From positions 1 to 39,210 of the forward strand of contig JAHAEW010000025.1 of NCBI GenBank assembly GCA_018374635.1: DNA of 39,210 nt, written 5' to 3'. The notes beneath the pieces are model-generated. The model was not told the origin of the DNA, did not search any database, and saw only the letters and a list, made by a program, of their open reading frames with translations. Every line of letters starts with the position of its first letter. The stretch's first letter is position 1. This stretch comes from Clostridiales bacterium. Lineage in GTDB: Bacteria > Bacillota > Clostridia > Oscillospirales > Oscillospiraceae. The translations under genes were made by a program, and so were the position numbers. Below, one piece after another: positions 16,921 to 25,093 of this stretch.

Positions 16921-17841
16921 CTATGGGATCAGATAGAACAGGCAGGACAGGACGGTCCAGACGCCAAAAGCCAGGATGCCCGGGCTGCGGATCAGCCTTT
17001 CCCACCCCGGACTCCTCATGGAGCGGATCAGCCGCCCCAGGCCGGCCCGCCGGCAGATCAGCCTCCACACGCCAAAGCAGGTCAAGAGCCAGACCCCCAG
17101 GCTTACCGTGGCCTCCATTCCCAGCCGCCCCGCCAGGGGAAGCACGCCGCTTGAGAGCAGATTCACCCCCGCGTGGAGGAGGATGCACTGCCACAGGCGC
17201 CCGCTGCGCACGGCCGCCCACCCCAGCACCACCCCAACCGCACAGGCATAAGGCATCTGAAAGAGATTCCCATGCACCATGCCGAAGAGCAGCGCCGACG
17301 CGGCCACCGCAAAGCCGTCCCCGTACCGGCGCAGCCGTCCCAGGATCATCCCACGGAACATCAGCTCCTCAAAGATCGGAGCCAGGATGACGGTGAGCAG
17401 CAGACTCAGGGGGCGCGGATAGGCGAGGATGCTCTCCACCGGGTCCGTCCCCCGCCATCCGGTCAGTGCGCCCAGCAGTCCACGGAGGACCGCCCCCGCC
17501 GCGCTCCCGCCGTAGAGCACCGCCAGCGCGATGCAGTAGGTCTCCCCCAGTCTTCCGGGCGAGAGAGCCTCCCCCCGCCGGTCCGGAAAATTCCCCCCCC
17601 ATCCCAGCACACGGACAAACACCGGAAAAGACACCCCATAGGAGCCGCATACTGACAGCAGCCACCGAAACAGCGGATCCCGGGCCAGCCAGGGCAGCCA
17701 CACTCCCGCCGCCAGCAGTACGCCGGCCTGGACCAGGATGCCGGTGAGCAGATAGGCCAGCAGCGCCCAGCCGATCCGGGAGAGCGCTCCGTCCTCCCCC
17801 GGGAAGAACGAATACACCTGATGTAAGGTTGGCTTATGCAC
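16921..17841 (-). CDS. CPBP family intramembrane glutamic protease
   Basis: A 306-residue polytopic membrane protein of the CPBP (Abi/CAAX-protease-like) family. The active-site motifs are E158-E159 in PIFEELMFRGMI, H190 in FGMVHGN and H223 in LLHAGVN, all within transmembrane helices. The start is GTG at 17841, directly after GGAGGAGGGG; the longer frame from 17886 has no ribosome binding site of that quality. Members mature peptides, act in bacteriocin immunity or in membrane stress. No bacteriocin precursor is visible beside it, so its substrate is unknown. It has its own promoter and diverges from the MerR gene. Confidence 0.88.
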   Translation of the reverse strand: MHKPTLHQVYSFFPGEDGALSRIGWALLAYLLTGILVQAGVLLAAGVWLPWLARDPLFRWLLSVCGSYGVSFPVFVRVLGWGGNFPDRRGEALSPGRLGETYCIALAVLYGGSAAGAVLRGLLGALTGWRGTDPVESILAYPRPLSLLLTVILAPIFEELMFRGMILGRLRRYGDGFAVAASALLFGMVHGNLFQMPYACAVGVVLGWAAVRSGRLWQCILLHAGVNLLSSGVLPLAGRLGMEATVSLGVWLLTCFGVWRLICRRAGLGRLIRSMRSPGWERLIRSPGILAFGVWTVLSCLFYLIP

Positions 17842-17915
17842 CAAACCCCTCCTCCGACGGGTATCCTGGCCTGCGCAGATCGGCACACGGTCCTTCCCAT
17901 CCTAAAATCTGCCCC

Positions 17916-17944
17916 ATTATAGCAGGCTTTCCATCCGGAGACAA
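17916..17944 (-). promoter_or_regulatory. Promoter of the CPBP protease gene
   Basis: On the minus strand TTGTCT (17939-17944) and TGC-TATAAT (TATAAT at 17916-17921) are 17 bases apart, an extended -10 promoter. Confidence 0.7.
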
Positions 17945-17982
17945 GCTTCCGCTTCCCATTCACTCCATTCCAGGAAAAACAC

Positions 17983-18013
17983 TTGACCTTCCACCTGGTG
18001 CATGGTGTATCAT
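17983..18013 (+). promoter_or_regulatory. MerR-type promoter with 19-bp spacer and operator dyad
   Basis: TTGACC (17983-17988) and TATCAT (18008-18013) are 19 bases apart, the over-long spacing that MerR-family activators correct by DNA distortion. A 21-bp dyad lies between them: ACCTTCCACC (17986-17995) against GGTGCATGGT (17997-18006), 8 of 10 positions symmetric. The arrangement predicts autoregulation by the MerR protein encoded just downstream. Confidence 0.8.
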
Positions 18014-18038
18014 ACGCTCAGCAGAGGAGGGATCGGAC

Positions 18039-18689
18039 ATGAAGATCAATGAAGTGGAGGAACGGGTGGGCATCACCAAGCGCAACATCCGCTTCTATGA
18101 AAAGGAGGGACTGCTCACCCCCCAGCGCAACAGCGACAACGGCTACCGGGATTACGGCGAGGAGGAGGTGGAAGTCCTGCGGAAAATCAAGCTCCTGCGC
18201 AAGCTGGACGTTCCTCTGGAGGAGATCCGCCGCCTTCAGCACGGAGCTCTGACGCTGGACGACGTGCTCCGCCGCCATGTGATCCAGCTGCGGCGGGAGG
18301 AGCATAACCTCGCCACCATGGGAGCGCTCTGCCAGCGTCTGGCCGACGCCCAGGCCCAGCTTGCCACCCTGGACGCCGAGGCCTGGCTCACCGAGATGGA
18401 ACAGATGGAACAGGAGGGGACCCGTTTTATGAACATCCGCAAGAATGACACCCGCATCCGCTATGTGGGGCCGGTGGCGGCCGCACTGGTCTTTATCCTG
18501 CTGATGGCCGGGGTCATGGCGCTGATCGTCTGGGGCTTTACCATCAGCCCGGAGGAGGCCCCTCCCCTGTGGCTCATCGTGACACTGGCCGCCATACCCA
18601 TGGTGTTTATCATCGGCGTACTGCTGGCTCTGTTCCAGCGCATTCAACAAATCAAAGGAGGAGAAGAAGATGCTGCTTCTCAATATTGA
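18039..18689 (+). CDS. Membrane-anchored MerR family regulator
   Basis: A 216-residue protein. Residues 1-70 are a canonical MerR winged helix-turn-helix (MKINEVEERVGITKRNIRFY, then EKEGLLTPQRNSDNGYRDYG), followed by a dimerisation coiled coil at about 75-128. Instead of a soluble ligand domain the C-terminal part has two hydrophobic helices (about 143-168 and 177-199) joined by a short polar loop. The DNA-binding domain is thus predicted to be tethered to the membrane, and the sensor to be the membrane hairpin. ATG at 18039 follows GAGGAGG; a longer frame from 17829 runs through the promoter and is not real. The gene overlaps the following UPF0145 gene by 20 bases. The promoter shows the classic MerR architecture. 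Confidence 0.92.
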   Translation: MKINEVEERVGITKRNIRFYEKEGLLTPQRNSDNGYRDYGEEEVEVLRKIKLLRKLDVPLEEIRRLQHGALTLDDVLRRHVIQLRREEHNLATMGALCQRLADAQAQLATLDAEAWLTEMEQMEQEGTRFMNIRKNDTRIRYVGPVAAALVFILLMAGVMALIVWGFTISPEEAPPLWLIVTLAAIPMVFIIGVLLALFQRIQQIKGGEEDAASQY

Positions 18690-18990
18690 TCACATCCCCG
18701 GAAAAAAAATCCAGGCCCTCGGCCTGGTCAAGGGCTCGGTCGTTCAGTCCAAAAACTTCGGCAAGGACTTTATGGCCGGAATGAAAACCCTGGTGGGCGG
18801 CGAGATCGAGAGCTACACCCAGCTGCTCAACGAGGCCCGCCAAATCGCCACCAAGCGCATGGTGGACGAGGCCGAACGGCTGGAGGCCGACGCCGTCATC
18901 AACATCCGCTATGCCAGCTCCTCCCTCATGCAGAGCGCTGCGGAGCTCACCTCCTACGGCACCGCTGTACGCATTGTGGGCGAGGCGTGA
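18670..18990 (+). CDS. UPF0145 (YbjQ) family protein
   Basis: A 106-residue member of the YbjQ/UPF0145 family, called heavy-metal-binding in some databases but without a proven function; members form pentamers. Family features are the N-terminal PGKKIQALGLVKGSVVQSKN, GGEIESYTQLLNEAR and the C-terminal DAVINIRYASSS. The start lies inside the MerR gene with AAAGGAGGAGAAG upstream, so the pair is co-expressed. That suggests it is the effector, or the partner, of the membrane-tethered regulator. It ends before a small hairpin at 19017. Confidence 0.88.
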   Translation: MLLLNIDHIPGKKIQALGLVKGSVVQSKNFGKDFMAGMKTLVGGEIESYTQLLNEARQIATKRMVDEAERLEADAVINIRYASSSLMQSAAELTSYGTAVRIVGEA

Positions 18991-19016
18991 TGCGCCCCAT
19001 CTTTTTCCCAAAAAAA

Positions 19017-19039
19017 GTTCCGCCCAAGCGGAACCTTTC
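19017..19039 (+). terminator. Weak terminator after the MerR/YbjQ operon
   Basis: GTTCCGC (19017-19023) pairs with GCGGAAC (19028-19034), loop CCAA, followed by CTTTCC only. It is preceded by a run of seven As. Confidence 0.45.
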
Positions 19040-19095
19040 CGGCTCCGCCCCCGTCTAAAGCACATCATCCCAATCAAAGGAAAGGAGCCATCTCT

Positions 19096-20025
19096 ATGAA
19101 AACTCTCGTCTGTGCCGCACTGAGCTGCGCGCTGCTGCTCACCCCCGCTCTGGCCGCCCAGCAGGAAAGCAGCGTTTCCTCCCAGGCGCCCGCCGGGACC
19201 GCCTCCTATCCGCTGCCCGAGCAGTTGGGCTGGATCTACCGCTGGGGGACCGCCTCTGACCTCTCCGGAGACTCTGTGCTCCTCCATGCCGGCGGCGAGA
19301 GCCCGCAGGATATCCTCTATCATATCTCTGACCAGACGGTCATCCTCAATGCCGTCACCGGTGAGAGCATGACCGCCGACCAGCTCCGGGATGGGGAGTC
19401 TCTCTATATCTACTCCACTCCGGTCATGATGCTGAGCGAGCCTGCCCAGGCGGGCGCCACCCTGATCCTGGCCTCTATCCCCGCCGACTACGGAGTCCCC
19501 ATGGCCCGCCGTGTGACCTCGGTCTCCCGGGACGGCGCTTCGGTCTCCATCGGCACGGAGGACCTGGTCTACCACCTCTCTGACGAGACCAAGGTCTCCG
19601 GCATTTCCCTGGAGGAGCTGATCCCCGGCGACTATGTGGTGGGCTGGTACACCATGGTGGCCGAGTCCTACCCCGCTCAGACCACGCCCGAGACGCTGGT
19701 CCTTCTGGACGGCGGTACCGACGGCTGGGTCCACGCGGACCTCCAGTCGGTCTCCCTCAACGGAACCGAGCTGGAGCTCTCCGCTCAGGAGCTTCCTCAG
19801 CTCCGGGAGGACACCCTCATGCTCCCCGTCCGTGCGGTAGCCGAGGCGCTGGGCTGCACCGTCTCCTGGGACGCCAAGTCCCCTGACCAGGTGACCGTCA
19901 GCCAGGACGGACAGCCCCTCTACACCCTCGCCCTGGACGGCAGGGAGGCCTATGCCGCCGCCGGCATCTCCTTTGCCCCGGTGGAGCAGCTTCTGGGCGC
20001 GCACAACCTATACTTCGCCCCCTGA
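19096..20025 (+). CDS. Secreted protein with copper-amine-oxidase-type stalk domain
   Basis: A 309-residue exported protein. Residues 1-20 are a signal peptide (MKTLVCAALSCALLLTPALA, cleavage after ALA). The middle part has two similar beta-rich segments with VSRDGASVSIGTEDLVYHLS and an LEELIPGDYVVGWY motif. The C-terminal part (about 220-305) is a copper amine oxidase N1-like stalk domain: LREDTLMLPVRAVAEALGCT, then VSWDAKSPDQVTV. Such domains are common in surface proteins of Clostridia and do not mean oxidase activity. It lies upstream of an SLH-anchored S41 protease and may work with it at the cell surface. Start after AAAGGAAAGGAG. Confidence 0.85.
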   Translation: MKTLVCAALSCALLLTPALAAQQESSVSSQAPAGTASYPLPEQLGWIYRWGTASDLSGDSVLLHAGGESPQDILYHISDQTVILNAVTGESMTADQLRDGESLYIYSTPVMMLSEPAQAGATLILASIPADYGVPMARRVTSVSRDGASVSIGTEDLVYHLSDETKVSGISLEELIPGDYVVGWYTMVAESYPAQTTPETLVLLDGGTDGWVHADLQSVSLNGTELELSAQELPQLREDTLMLPVRAVAEALGCTVSWDAKSPDQVTVSQDGQPLYTLALDGREAYAAAGISFAPVEQLLGAHNLYFAP

Positions 20026-20049
20026 GTTCCAAATATAGGTAAGCTGTAA

Positions 20050-20085
20050 AAAATGGGAATGAGGCATTGTCCTCATTCCCATTTT
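20050..20085 (+). terminator. Terminator after the stalk-domain gene
   Basis: AAAATGGGAATGAGG (20050-20064) pairs perfectly with CCTCATTCCCATTTT (20071-20085), loop CATTGT, ending in a T-rich tail. Confidence 0.8.
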
Positions 20086-20095
20086 GTTGTAAAAT
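20067..20095 (+). promoter_or_regulatory. Candidate promoter of the S41 protease gene
   Basis: TTGTCC (20067-20072) and TAAAAT (20090-20095), 17 bases apart, partly inside the terminator stem of the preceding gene. Confidence 0.4.
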
Positions 20096-20126
20096 AGCGT
20101 TAACATAATCAAGGAGGCCCTTTTTG

Positions 20127-22040
20127 ATGAATCGACGCCGCTGCGCCCGTATCCTGTCGGGTATGTTTCTCGCTTCCCTGTTGGCGCTGCCCGCCCAGGC
20201 CCTCACGCTGGAGCAGGCCCGCACCCTGCTCACGGCAGCCTACATTGACCCCGTTCCCCAGGAGGTGTTGGAGCAGACCTCCATCTCCGCCATGCTGGAA
20301 CAGCTTGGGGACCCCTATACCCAGTACTTTACCGCAGGGGAGTACCAGGCTTTTCTGTCCTCCATGGAGGATACCAGCCTGGTGGGGATCGGCGTGGTCT
20401 CCATTGCCGGCACAGATGGAATGACCATCACCTCCGTGCTGGAGGGCTCTCCGGCCCAGGCGGCCGGGCTGCGGGACGGCGACCGGATCGTGGCGGTGGA
20501 CGGCCGTTCCACCCTGGGGGTGGACGCCGCGCTGGTATCCTCCTGGATCCAGGGAGAGGCGGGCACCCAGGTCACCGTGACCTACCAGCGCGGAGAGGAA
20601 ACGCACACGGCCACCCTGACGCGGAGCGCCATTACGGTCCCAACTACCACCGCCCGTCTGGTGGAAGGGCATGTGGGCTATCTTGAGTGCACCACCTTCG
20701 GCACGGACACGTATTCCCATATCCAGGAGGGGATCTCCGCCTATCAGGACAAGGCCAGTGTCTGGGTCATGGATCTGCGGAGCAACGGGGGCGGACTGAC
20801 CTCGGCGGCCTCCCAGGCGGTCAGCGCTTTTGCCGGCGCGCAGACCATGGGATATCTGCGGGATGGCTCCGGCTCTTACAGCGCGTTCTCTCCCGATCTG
20901 CCCGCCCTTACCGACAAGCCCGTCATTGTCCTCTCCGACGGGCATACCGCCAGCTCCTCCGAGCTCTTCTCCGCCTGCATCCGGGATCTGGGCGCCGGGA
21001 TCGTGATAGGCGGCCGCACCTATGGTAAGGGCGTGGCACAGACCCTCTTTGACGAGAGCGTCTATCCCTCCTTTTTCCCGGACGGGGACGCCATGAAGAT
21101 CACCACCAACCGCTATTTCTCACCCGCCGGCGCCACCACCGACACCATCGGGATCATCCCCCACCTGCTGGTGGACCCCGGCCTGGCCGACGAGGTGGCC
21201 GTCCTCCTCTCCGCCGCCCCGCCCGACGGCGACACCGCCGGATATTACCGGCTGGATCTGGGCTGGCGCTGGTACATCGACGGGGAGCAGGCCTCCAGCC
21301 CGGCCTACCGGGACGCCTTTGCCCAGCTTCTCTCCGCCATCCCCTCCTCGGTGGACCTGTGGCAGGGGACCGGCGGCTCCAGCGGCTGGACCTGTGTCTC
21401 CCCGGAGGAGGCCGCCCAGGCCTACGGCCTGACCTGCCTCGACCGCTCCTTCTCCGACACGTCGGAGAGTCCCTACGCCGAGGCCATCGATCTGCTGGCC
21501 TCTTACCAGATCCTCTCCGGCGCTGGGGACGGCGCCTTCCATCCGGAGGAGCCGCTGACCCGTGCGGAGCTGGCCTCCATGCTGGCCGCGGCCATCAACT
21601 GCAACGCGCCCTCCGGTCCCGCCGTCTTTTCCGACGTATCCATGGAGAGCTGGTACGGCCCCGCCGTCTACGCCCTGGAGCAGCTGGGACTCCTCTCCGG
21701 CGATGGAAAAGGACAATTCCACCCCGGCGACCCGGTGACCCACGAGCAGCTCTTCTCCATTTTCTCCCGCCTGGCTGAAAACCTCAACCTGAATTTCTAT
21801 GAGGCCTCCAAGGGCATGCCGGAGGACGCGGTCGACAGCACCGCTTTCCGCGCCTACGCCCCCTGGGCCAGGGAGAGCGTGTGGCTCCTGACCAACGGGC
21901 AGCAGAATCTCTTCGGCCAGCCCATCTCCCTCCTGTGGGACGCTCCCGAGCAGATCATCCCCCAGGGCGCCGCCACCCGGGAGGAGGCGGCCGCCCTGCT
22001 CTGCCAGGTGCTCACCTATACCGGCGTACTGCCCGCGTGA
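20127..22040 (+). CDS. Secreted S41 (CtpA-type) protease with SLH repeats
   Basis: A 637-residue exported serine protease. Signal peptide at about 1-25 (ILSGMFLASLLALPAQA); PDZ domain at about 80-165 (VLEGSPAQAAGLRDGDRIVAVDG); S41 catalytic domain at about 180-350 with the likely nucleophile Ser276 (HTASSSELF) and general base Lys301 (TYGKGVAQ). Three S-layer-homology motifs follow (about 447-485, 505-552 and 575-630), which should bind the protein to pyruvylated wall polymer. ATG at 20127 is nine bases after AAGGAGG; a TTG one codon earlier is less likely. CtpA-type enzymes process exported or wall proteins. SLH anchoring fits a surface housekeeping or signalling protease. Confidence 0.9.
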   Translation: MNRRRCARILSGMFLASLLALPAQALTLEQARTLLTAAYIDPVPQEVLEQTSISAMLEQLGDPYTQYFTAGEYQAFLSSMEDTSLVGIGVVSIAGTDGMTITSVLEGSPAQAAGLRDGDRIVAVDGRSTLGVDAALVSSWIQGEAGTQVTVTYQRGEETHTATLTRSAITVPTTTARLVEGHVGYLECTTFGTDTYSHIQEGISAYQDKASVWVMDLRSNGGGLTSAASQAVSAFAGAQTMGYLRDGSGSYSAFSPDLPALTDKPVIVLSDGHTASSSELFSACIRDLGAGIVIGGRTYGKGVAQTLFDESVYPSFFPDGDAMKITTNRYFSPAGATTDTIGIIPHLLVDPGLADEVAVLLSAAPPDGDTAGYYRLDLGWRWYIDGEQASSPAYRDAFAQLLSAIPSSVDLWQGTGGSSGWTCVSPEEAAQAYGLTCLDRSFSDTSESPYAEAIDLLASYQILSGAGDGAFHPEEPLTRAELASMLAAAINCNAPSGPAVFSDVSMESWYGPAVYALEQLGLLSGDGKGQFHPGDPVTHEQLFSIFSRLAENLNLNFYEASKGMPEDAVDSTAFRAYAPWARESVWLLTNGQQNLFGQPISLLWDAPEQIIPQGAATREEAAALLCQVLTYTGVLPA

Positions 22041-22096
22041 TGCAAAAGTGCACAAAACCTGTCCCCTATGCAGAGAGCCCCGGCAGAGTTTCGCCT

Positions 22097-22153
22097 CCCC
22101 TCGAAAAAATGCCTGCGTTTTTGAGAAGCGGGTCAAAGTTTTTCAATACGCCG
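22097..22153 (-). repeat. Dispersed hairpin repeat, copy 3
   Basis: Read on the minus strand it matches the 2052-2113 repeat: ...TTGAAAAACTTTGACCCGCTTCTCAAAAACGCAGGCATTTTTTCGAGGGG in order, with substitutions in the first stem. It lies between the S41 gene and its terminator. Confidence 0.75.
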
Positions 22154-22185
22154 AAAGCCCCGGAACCGTATGGTTCCGGGGCTTT
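22154..22185. terminator. Bidirectional terminator between S41 and rubredoxin genes
   Basis: AAAGCCCCGGAACC (22154-22167) pairs perfectly with GGTTCCGGGGCTTT (22172-22185), loop GTAT, between two convergent genes. Confidence 0.8.
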
Positions 22186-22204
22186 GCACCGTTCCAGGAT
22201 GGAA

Positions 22205-22363
22205 TTACGCCTTCTCAAAGACGTCCTTGCCCAGACCGCAGACCGGGCAGACCCAATCCTCAGGCAGCGCCTCAAAGGGAGTTCCGGGGGCAATGCCGTG
22301 GTCGGGATCGCCTGCCGCGGGGTCATACTCATAGCCGCAGGGGCCGCAGATATACTTATCCAT
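22205..22363 (-). CDS. rub: Rubredoxin
   Basis: A 52-residue iron protein with the two rubredoxin knuckles, CGPCGYEYDP near the N-terminus and PVCGLGKDVFE near the C-terminus (preceded by W-V-C), so all four iron-ligand cysteines are present. It carries single electrons in the cytoplasm. ATG at 22363 follows AAAGGAG. It lies 25 bases downstream of the flavodiiron protein gene on the same strand, and is very likely its electron donor. Confidence 0.95.
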   Translation of the reverse strand: MDKYICGPCGYEYDPAAGDPDHGIAPGTPFEALPEDWVCPVCGLGKDVFEKA

Positions 22364-22388
22364 GGTTTCTGATCTCCTTTTTGATGGT

Positions 22389-23573
22389 TTATTTCAACAG
22401 GGCCGCAACGGAGCGGGCATAGTCCTTCATCCCGTCCAAATCGGCTGCTGTCGGCGTGAAGAGCACACGGAAGGGCTCTGCCGGCGTGGCAAATTTCAGC
22501 TGTCCCAGGCGGGTCTGAAGCATACCGGGCGCCTCTCCGCTCCAGCCATAGGCGCCAAAAGCGCCGGCCGCGCGGCCCTTGGTGTTGATGGCGTCAATCG
22601 AGCCCAGCACATCCCACACCGCCTTGGGCGCGTCCCGGTTGATGGTGGCAGATCCCACCAGGACCACATCGGCCTCGTTGGCAATGGCGGCGCAGGCGTC
22701 CAGACTCTCCATGGTGACATCGTGCTGTACGGTGTGAATGCCCATCTCCTCCAACGCCTCGGCGGCGGCCTGAGCCAGCGCCCGGGTACATCCGTAGGCG
22801 GAAGCGTAGATGATGGCGGCCGTATTCCCCTCCCTGGGGACCGGCGTACTCCACTGGCGGTAGAGCGCCTTGCACTCCTCCAGCGTCTCCGTCAGCACCG
22901 GGCCGTGGCTGGTGCAGGCCATCTCCGCCTCGGCGGGCAGCTTGCCCAGGCCGGCCTGCACATAGGGGGCAAAAGGCCCAAAGATGCACTGGTAATAGAA
23001 GTGGCGCTCCTTGGCATAGGCCTCCCTGGCATGGACCCTGCTGTCCAGCATGGTGGGCTCACAGAAGTGGGCGCCCAGAAAATCACAGGTGAAGACCACC
23101 TTGTCCGCCGGGTCCCAGGTAAACATGGAGTCCGCCCAGTGGAGCATGGGAGCCGGAATGAATTCCAGCGTCTTTCCGCCCAGATCCAGGGTGTCCCCCG
23201 CCTTCACCACCTGCACCGGGAAGGTGCGGTTGGTGATGTCCTCCAGATACTTCTTTCCCGCCGCGGTGCAGAAGATCTTCAGGCCGGGGCAGCGCTCCAG
23301 CAGCTTGGACACACTGCCCGAGTGATCCGGTTCGTTGTGGTTCATAATGAGATAGTCTACCCGCTCCAGCGGAAGCACCTGTTCAATGTTCTCCACATAT
23401 TCCTCAAAATAGTCGGTATGTACCGTTTCAATGAGGACATTTTTTTCTCCTGTCAGGAGATAGGCGTTGTAGGAAGTTCCGTACTTGGACTCCATCACAA
23501 TATCAAAGACACGCAGCGATGGATTCAGTACACCCACCGACCAGACGCCCTTTCGCAGCTCCATGGCGCTCAT
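22389..23573 (-). CDS. fprA: Flavodiiron protein (FprA family A-type flavoprotein)
   Basis: A 394-residue enzyme that reduces oxygen to water and/or nitric oxide to nitrous oxide using electrons from rubredoxin. The N-terminal beta-lactamase-like domain has the diiron ligands in NHNEPDHSG, MLHWADS, FTCDFLGAH and TSHGPV. The C-terminal part (about residue 250 onward) is a flavodoxin domain, with IIYASAYGCTRALA binding FMN. The ATG at 23573 is seven bases after GAAGG; another ATG two codons earlier is too close to it. It is transcribed with rubredoxin from a consensus promoter carrying an inverted repeat. In an anaerobe this pair is an oxidative or nitrosative stress defence. Confidence 0.94.
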   Translation of the reverse strand: MSAMELRKGVWSVGVLNPSLRVFDIVMESKYGTSYNAYLLTGEKNVLIETVHTDYFEEYVENIEQVLPLERVDYLIMNHNEPDHSGSVSKLLERCPGLKIFCTAAGKKYLEDITNRTFPVQVVKAGDTLDLGGKTLEFIPAPMLHWADSMFTWDPADKVVFTCDFLGAHFCEPTMLDSRVHAREAYAKERHFYYQCIFGPFAPYVQAGLGKLPAEAEMACTSHGPVLTETLEECKALYRQWSTPVPREGNTAAIIYASAYGCTRALAQAAAEALEEMGIHTVQHDVTMESLDACAAIANEADVVLVGSATINRDAPKAVWDVLGSIDAINTKGRAAGAFGAYGWSGEAPGMLQTRLGQLKFATPAEPFRVLFTPTAADLDGMKDYARSVAALLK

Positions 23574-23603
23574 TTTCATACCTTCTTTCTAGGTTATCGG
23601 TTT

Positions 23604-23633
23604 CAGTATAGGGCCCATTTTGTATACTGTCAA
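23604..23633 (-). promoter_or_regulatory. Promoter and candidate operator of fprA-rub
   Basis: On the minus strand a perfect TTGACA (23628-23633) and TATACT (23605-23610) lie 17 bases apart. A perfect 7-bp inverted repeat, CAGTATA-N12-TATACTG (23604-23610 and 23623-23629), covers the promoter and would let a dimeric repressor block it. The regulator is not known. Confidence 0.75.
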
Positions 23634-23790
23634 GTCTGATCCCGCCTTTTGAACACCGGAGTGCGTATGTTATTTCAAGTTTTCCCCTCTCTTTTCCTGT
23701 CACAATCGACAAAGCAGCACATTTTCTCGCAGTTTCTATCCGCTAACCACTTTCCTGTTCTCCATAAAAGATCCATAAAATGCGCCTTTC

Positions 23791-23819
23791 TTGACTTTCC
23801 GGACGGCGGGCGATACAAT
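23791..23819 (+). promoter_or_regulatory. Promoter of the cysteine desulfurase gene
   Basis: TTGACT (23791-23796) and TACAAT (23814-23819) with a 17-base spacer. The start codon follows about 57 bases downstream. The rest of the divergent region 23634-23790 is A/T-rich and shows no further element. Confidence 0.75.
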
Positions 23820-23875
23820 AAATTTATTCTGCGTGATCTGATTTTTGCGATCCAACAAGGGGGAAATAAGGTTCT

Positions 23876-25009
23876 ATGTTCGTCTATCTGGACCATGCCG
23901 CTACCACGCCCGTCTGTGCGGAGGCCGCGCAGGCCGCTCTGGAAGAGATGACCTCTGCATTCGGCAACCCTTCCGCCCGCCACGCCTTCGGCCAGCAGGC
24001 CGCCCGGCGGCTGGAGGACTGCCGGGCCGTTGTGGCCAAGGCCCTGGGCTGCGCGCCGGAGGAGGTCTTTTTCACCTCCTGCGGCACCGAGGGGGACAAC
24101 TGGGCCATCCAGGCCGCGGTGGAGCACGGGCGGCGGCGGGGCCGGCATATCATCACCACCGCCATCGAGCACTCCGCTGTGCTGGAGCCCGTCAAGGCCC
24201 TGGAGGGCAAGGGGTGGTCGGTGACCCGTCTCAAGCCCGACCGGCAGGGCCGGGTCTCGCCGGAGGATCTGCGCGCCGCCCTGCGCGAGGACACCGTGCT
24301 GGTCTCCATGATGCTGGTCAACAATGAGCTGGGCACCCTTCAGCCGGTGGGGGAATGCGCCCGCATCGTCAAAGCGTATGCCCCTGAGATCCTTTTTCAC
24401 ACCGACGCGGTGCAGGGATTTCTAAAAATCCCCTTTACCGTGAAGGAACTGGGCGTGGACCTGCTCACCGTGAGCGGGCATAAGATCCGCGCCCCCAAGG
24501 GCATCGGCGTTCAATATATCCGCAGCGGACTTAAACTCTCTCCTCTCCTGCGGGGCGGCGGACAGGAGCGCGGGCTGCGTCCCGGCACCGAGCCCACCGC
24601 CCAGATCGCGGCCCTCTCGGCCGCCTGCCGGCTCTGGCTGGACCACGGGGCGGAATACCGCGCCCATATGGAGGCGCTCAAGTCCTATGCCCTGGAGCAG
24701 CTTCCGGCCCGTGTGGAGGGGCTGGAGGTCGTCACGCCTGGAGACGCGCCCCACATCTGCTCCGTCTCTCTGCCCGGCTATCCCAGCGAGATGCTGGTGC
24801 GCGCGCTGAGCGACCAGGGAATCTGTGTCTCCTCCGGCTCGGCCTGCCACAAGGGGAAGCCCAGCCATGTCTTTGCCGCCCTCGGTCTGCCCAAGCGCAC
24901 CGCCATGGGGGTGCTGCGCATCTCCTTCGGCCCCTCCAGCACCCGGGAAGAGGTGGACGCCCTGGCCGCCGCCCTCTCTGCCATCCGGTCCCGCCGCGTG
25001 GGGGCCTGA
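23876..25009 (+). CDS. Cysteine desulfurase (NifS/IscS type)
   Basis: A 377-residue PLP-dependent enzyme that takes sulfur from cysteine for iron-sulfur clusters or thio-modification. Visible are the N-terminal YLDHAATTP, ITTAIEHSAVLEP, HTDAVQG, the PLP lysine K203 in SGHKIRAPKG and the active-site cysteine C324 in SSGSACHKGKPS, set in a longer NifS-like (group I) loop. No iscU or thiI gene follows, so its role (cluster assembly or tRNA thiolation) is open. The Shine-Dalgarno is modest (AAGG four bases from ATG). Confidence 0.93.
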   Translation: MFVYLDHAATTPVCAEAAQAALEEMTSAFGNPSARHAFGQQAARRLEDCRAVVAKALGCAPEEVFFTSCGTEGDNWAIQAAVEHGRRRGRHIITTAIEHSAVLEPVKALEGKGWSVTRLKPDRQGRVSPEDLRAALREDTVLVSMMLVNNELGTLQPVGECARIVKAYAPEILFHTDAVQGFLKIPFTVKELGVDLLTVSGHKIRAPKGIGVQYIRSGLKLSPLLRGGGQERGLRPGTEPTAQIAALSAACRLWLDHGAEYRAHMEALKSYALEQLPARVEGLEVVTPGDAPHICSVSLPGYPSEMLVRALSDQGICVSSGSACHKGKPSHVFAALGLPKRTAMGVLRISFGPSSTREEVDALAAALSAIRSRRVGA

Positions 25010-25093
25010 GACTGCGCCCATCCATCTTCCCTATTTTATACTTCATCAGAAAGGCGCCGGCGGAGCGAGGTATCGCCGGCTTGGTCACATTCT

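Noticed and set aside
18670..18990. Heavy-metal resistance protein
   Set aside because: The metal-binding label of the UPF0145 family is a database name without firm proof, and no metal transporter is beside it.
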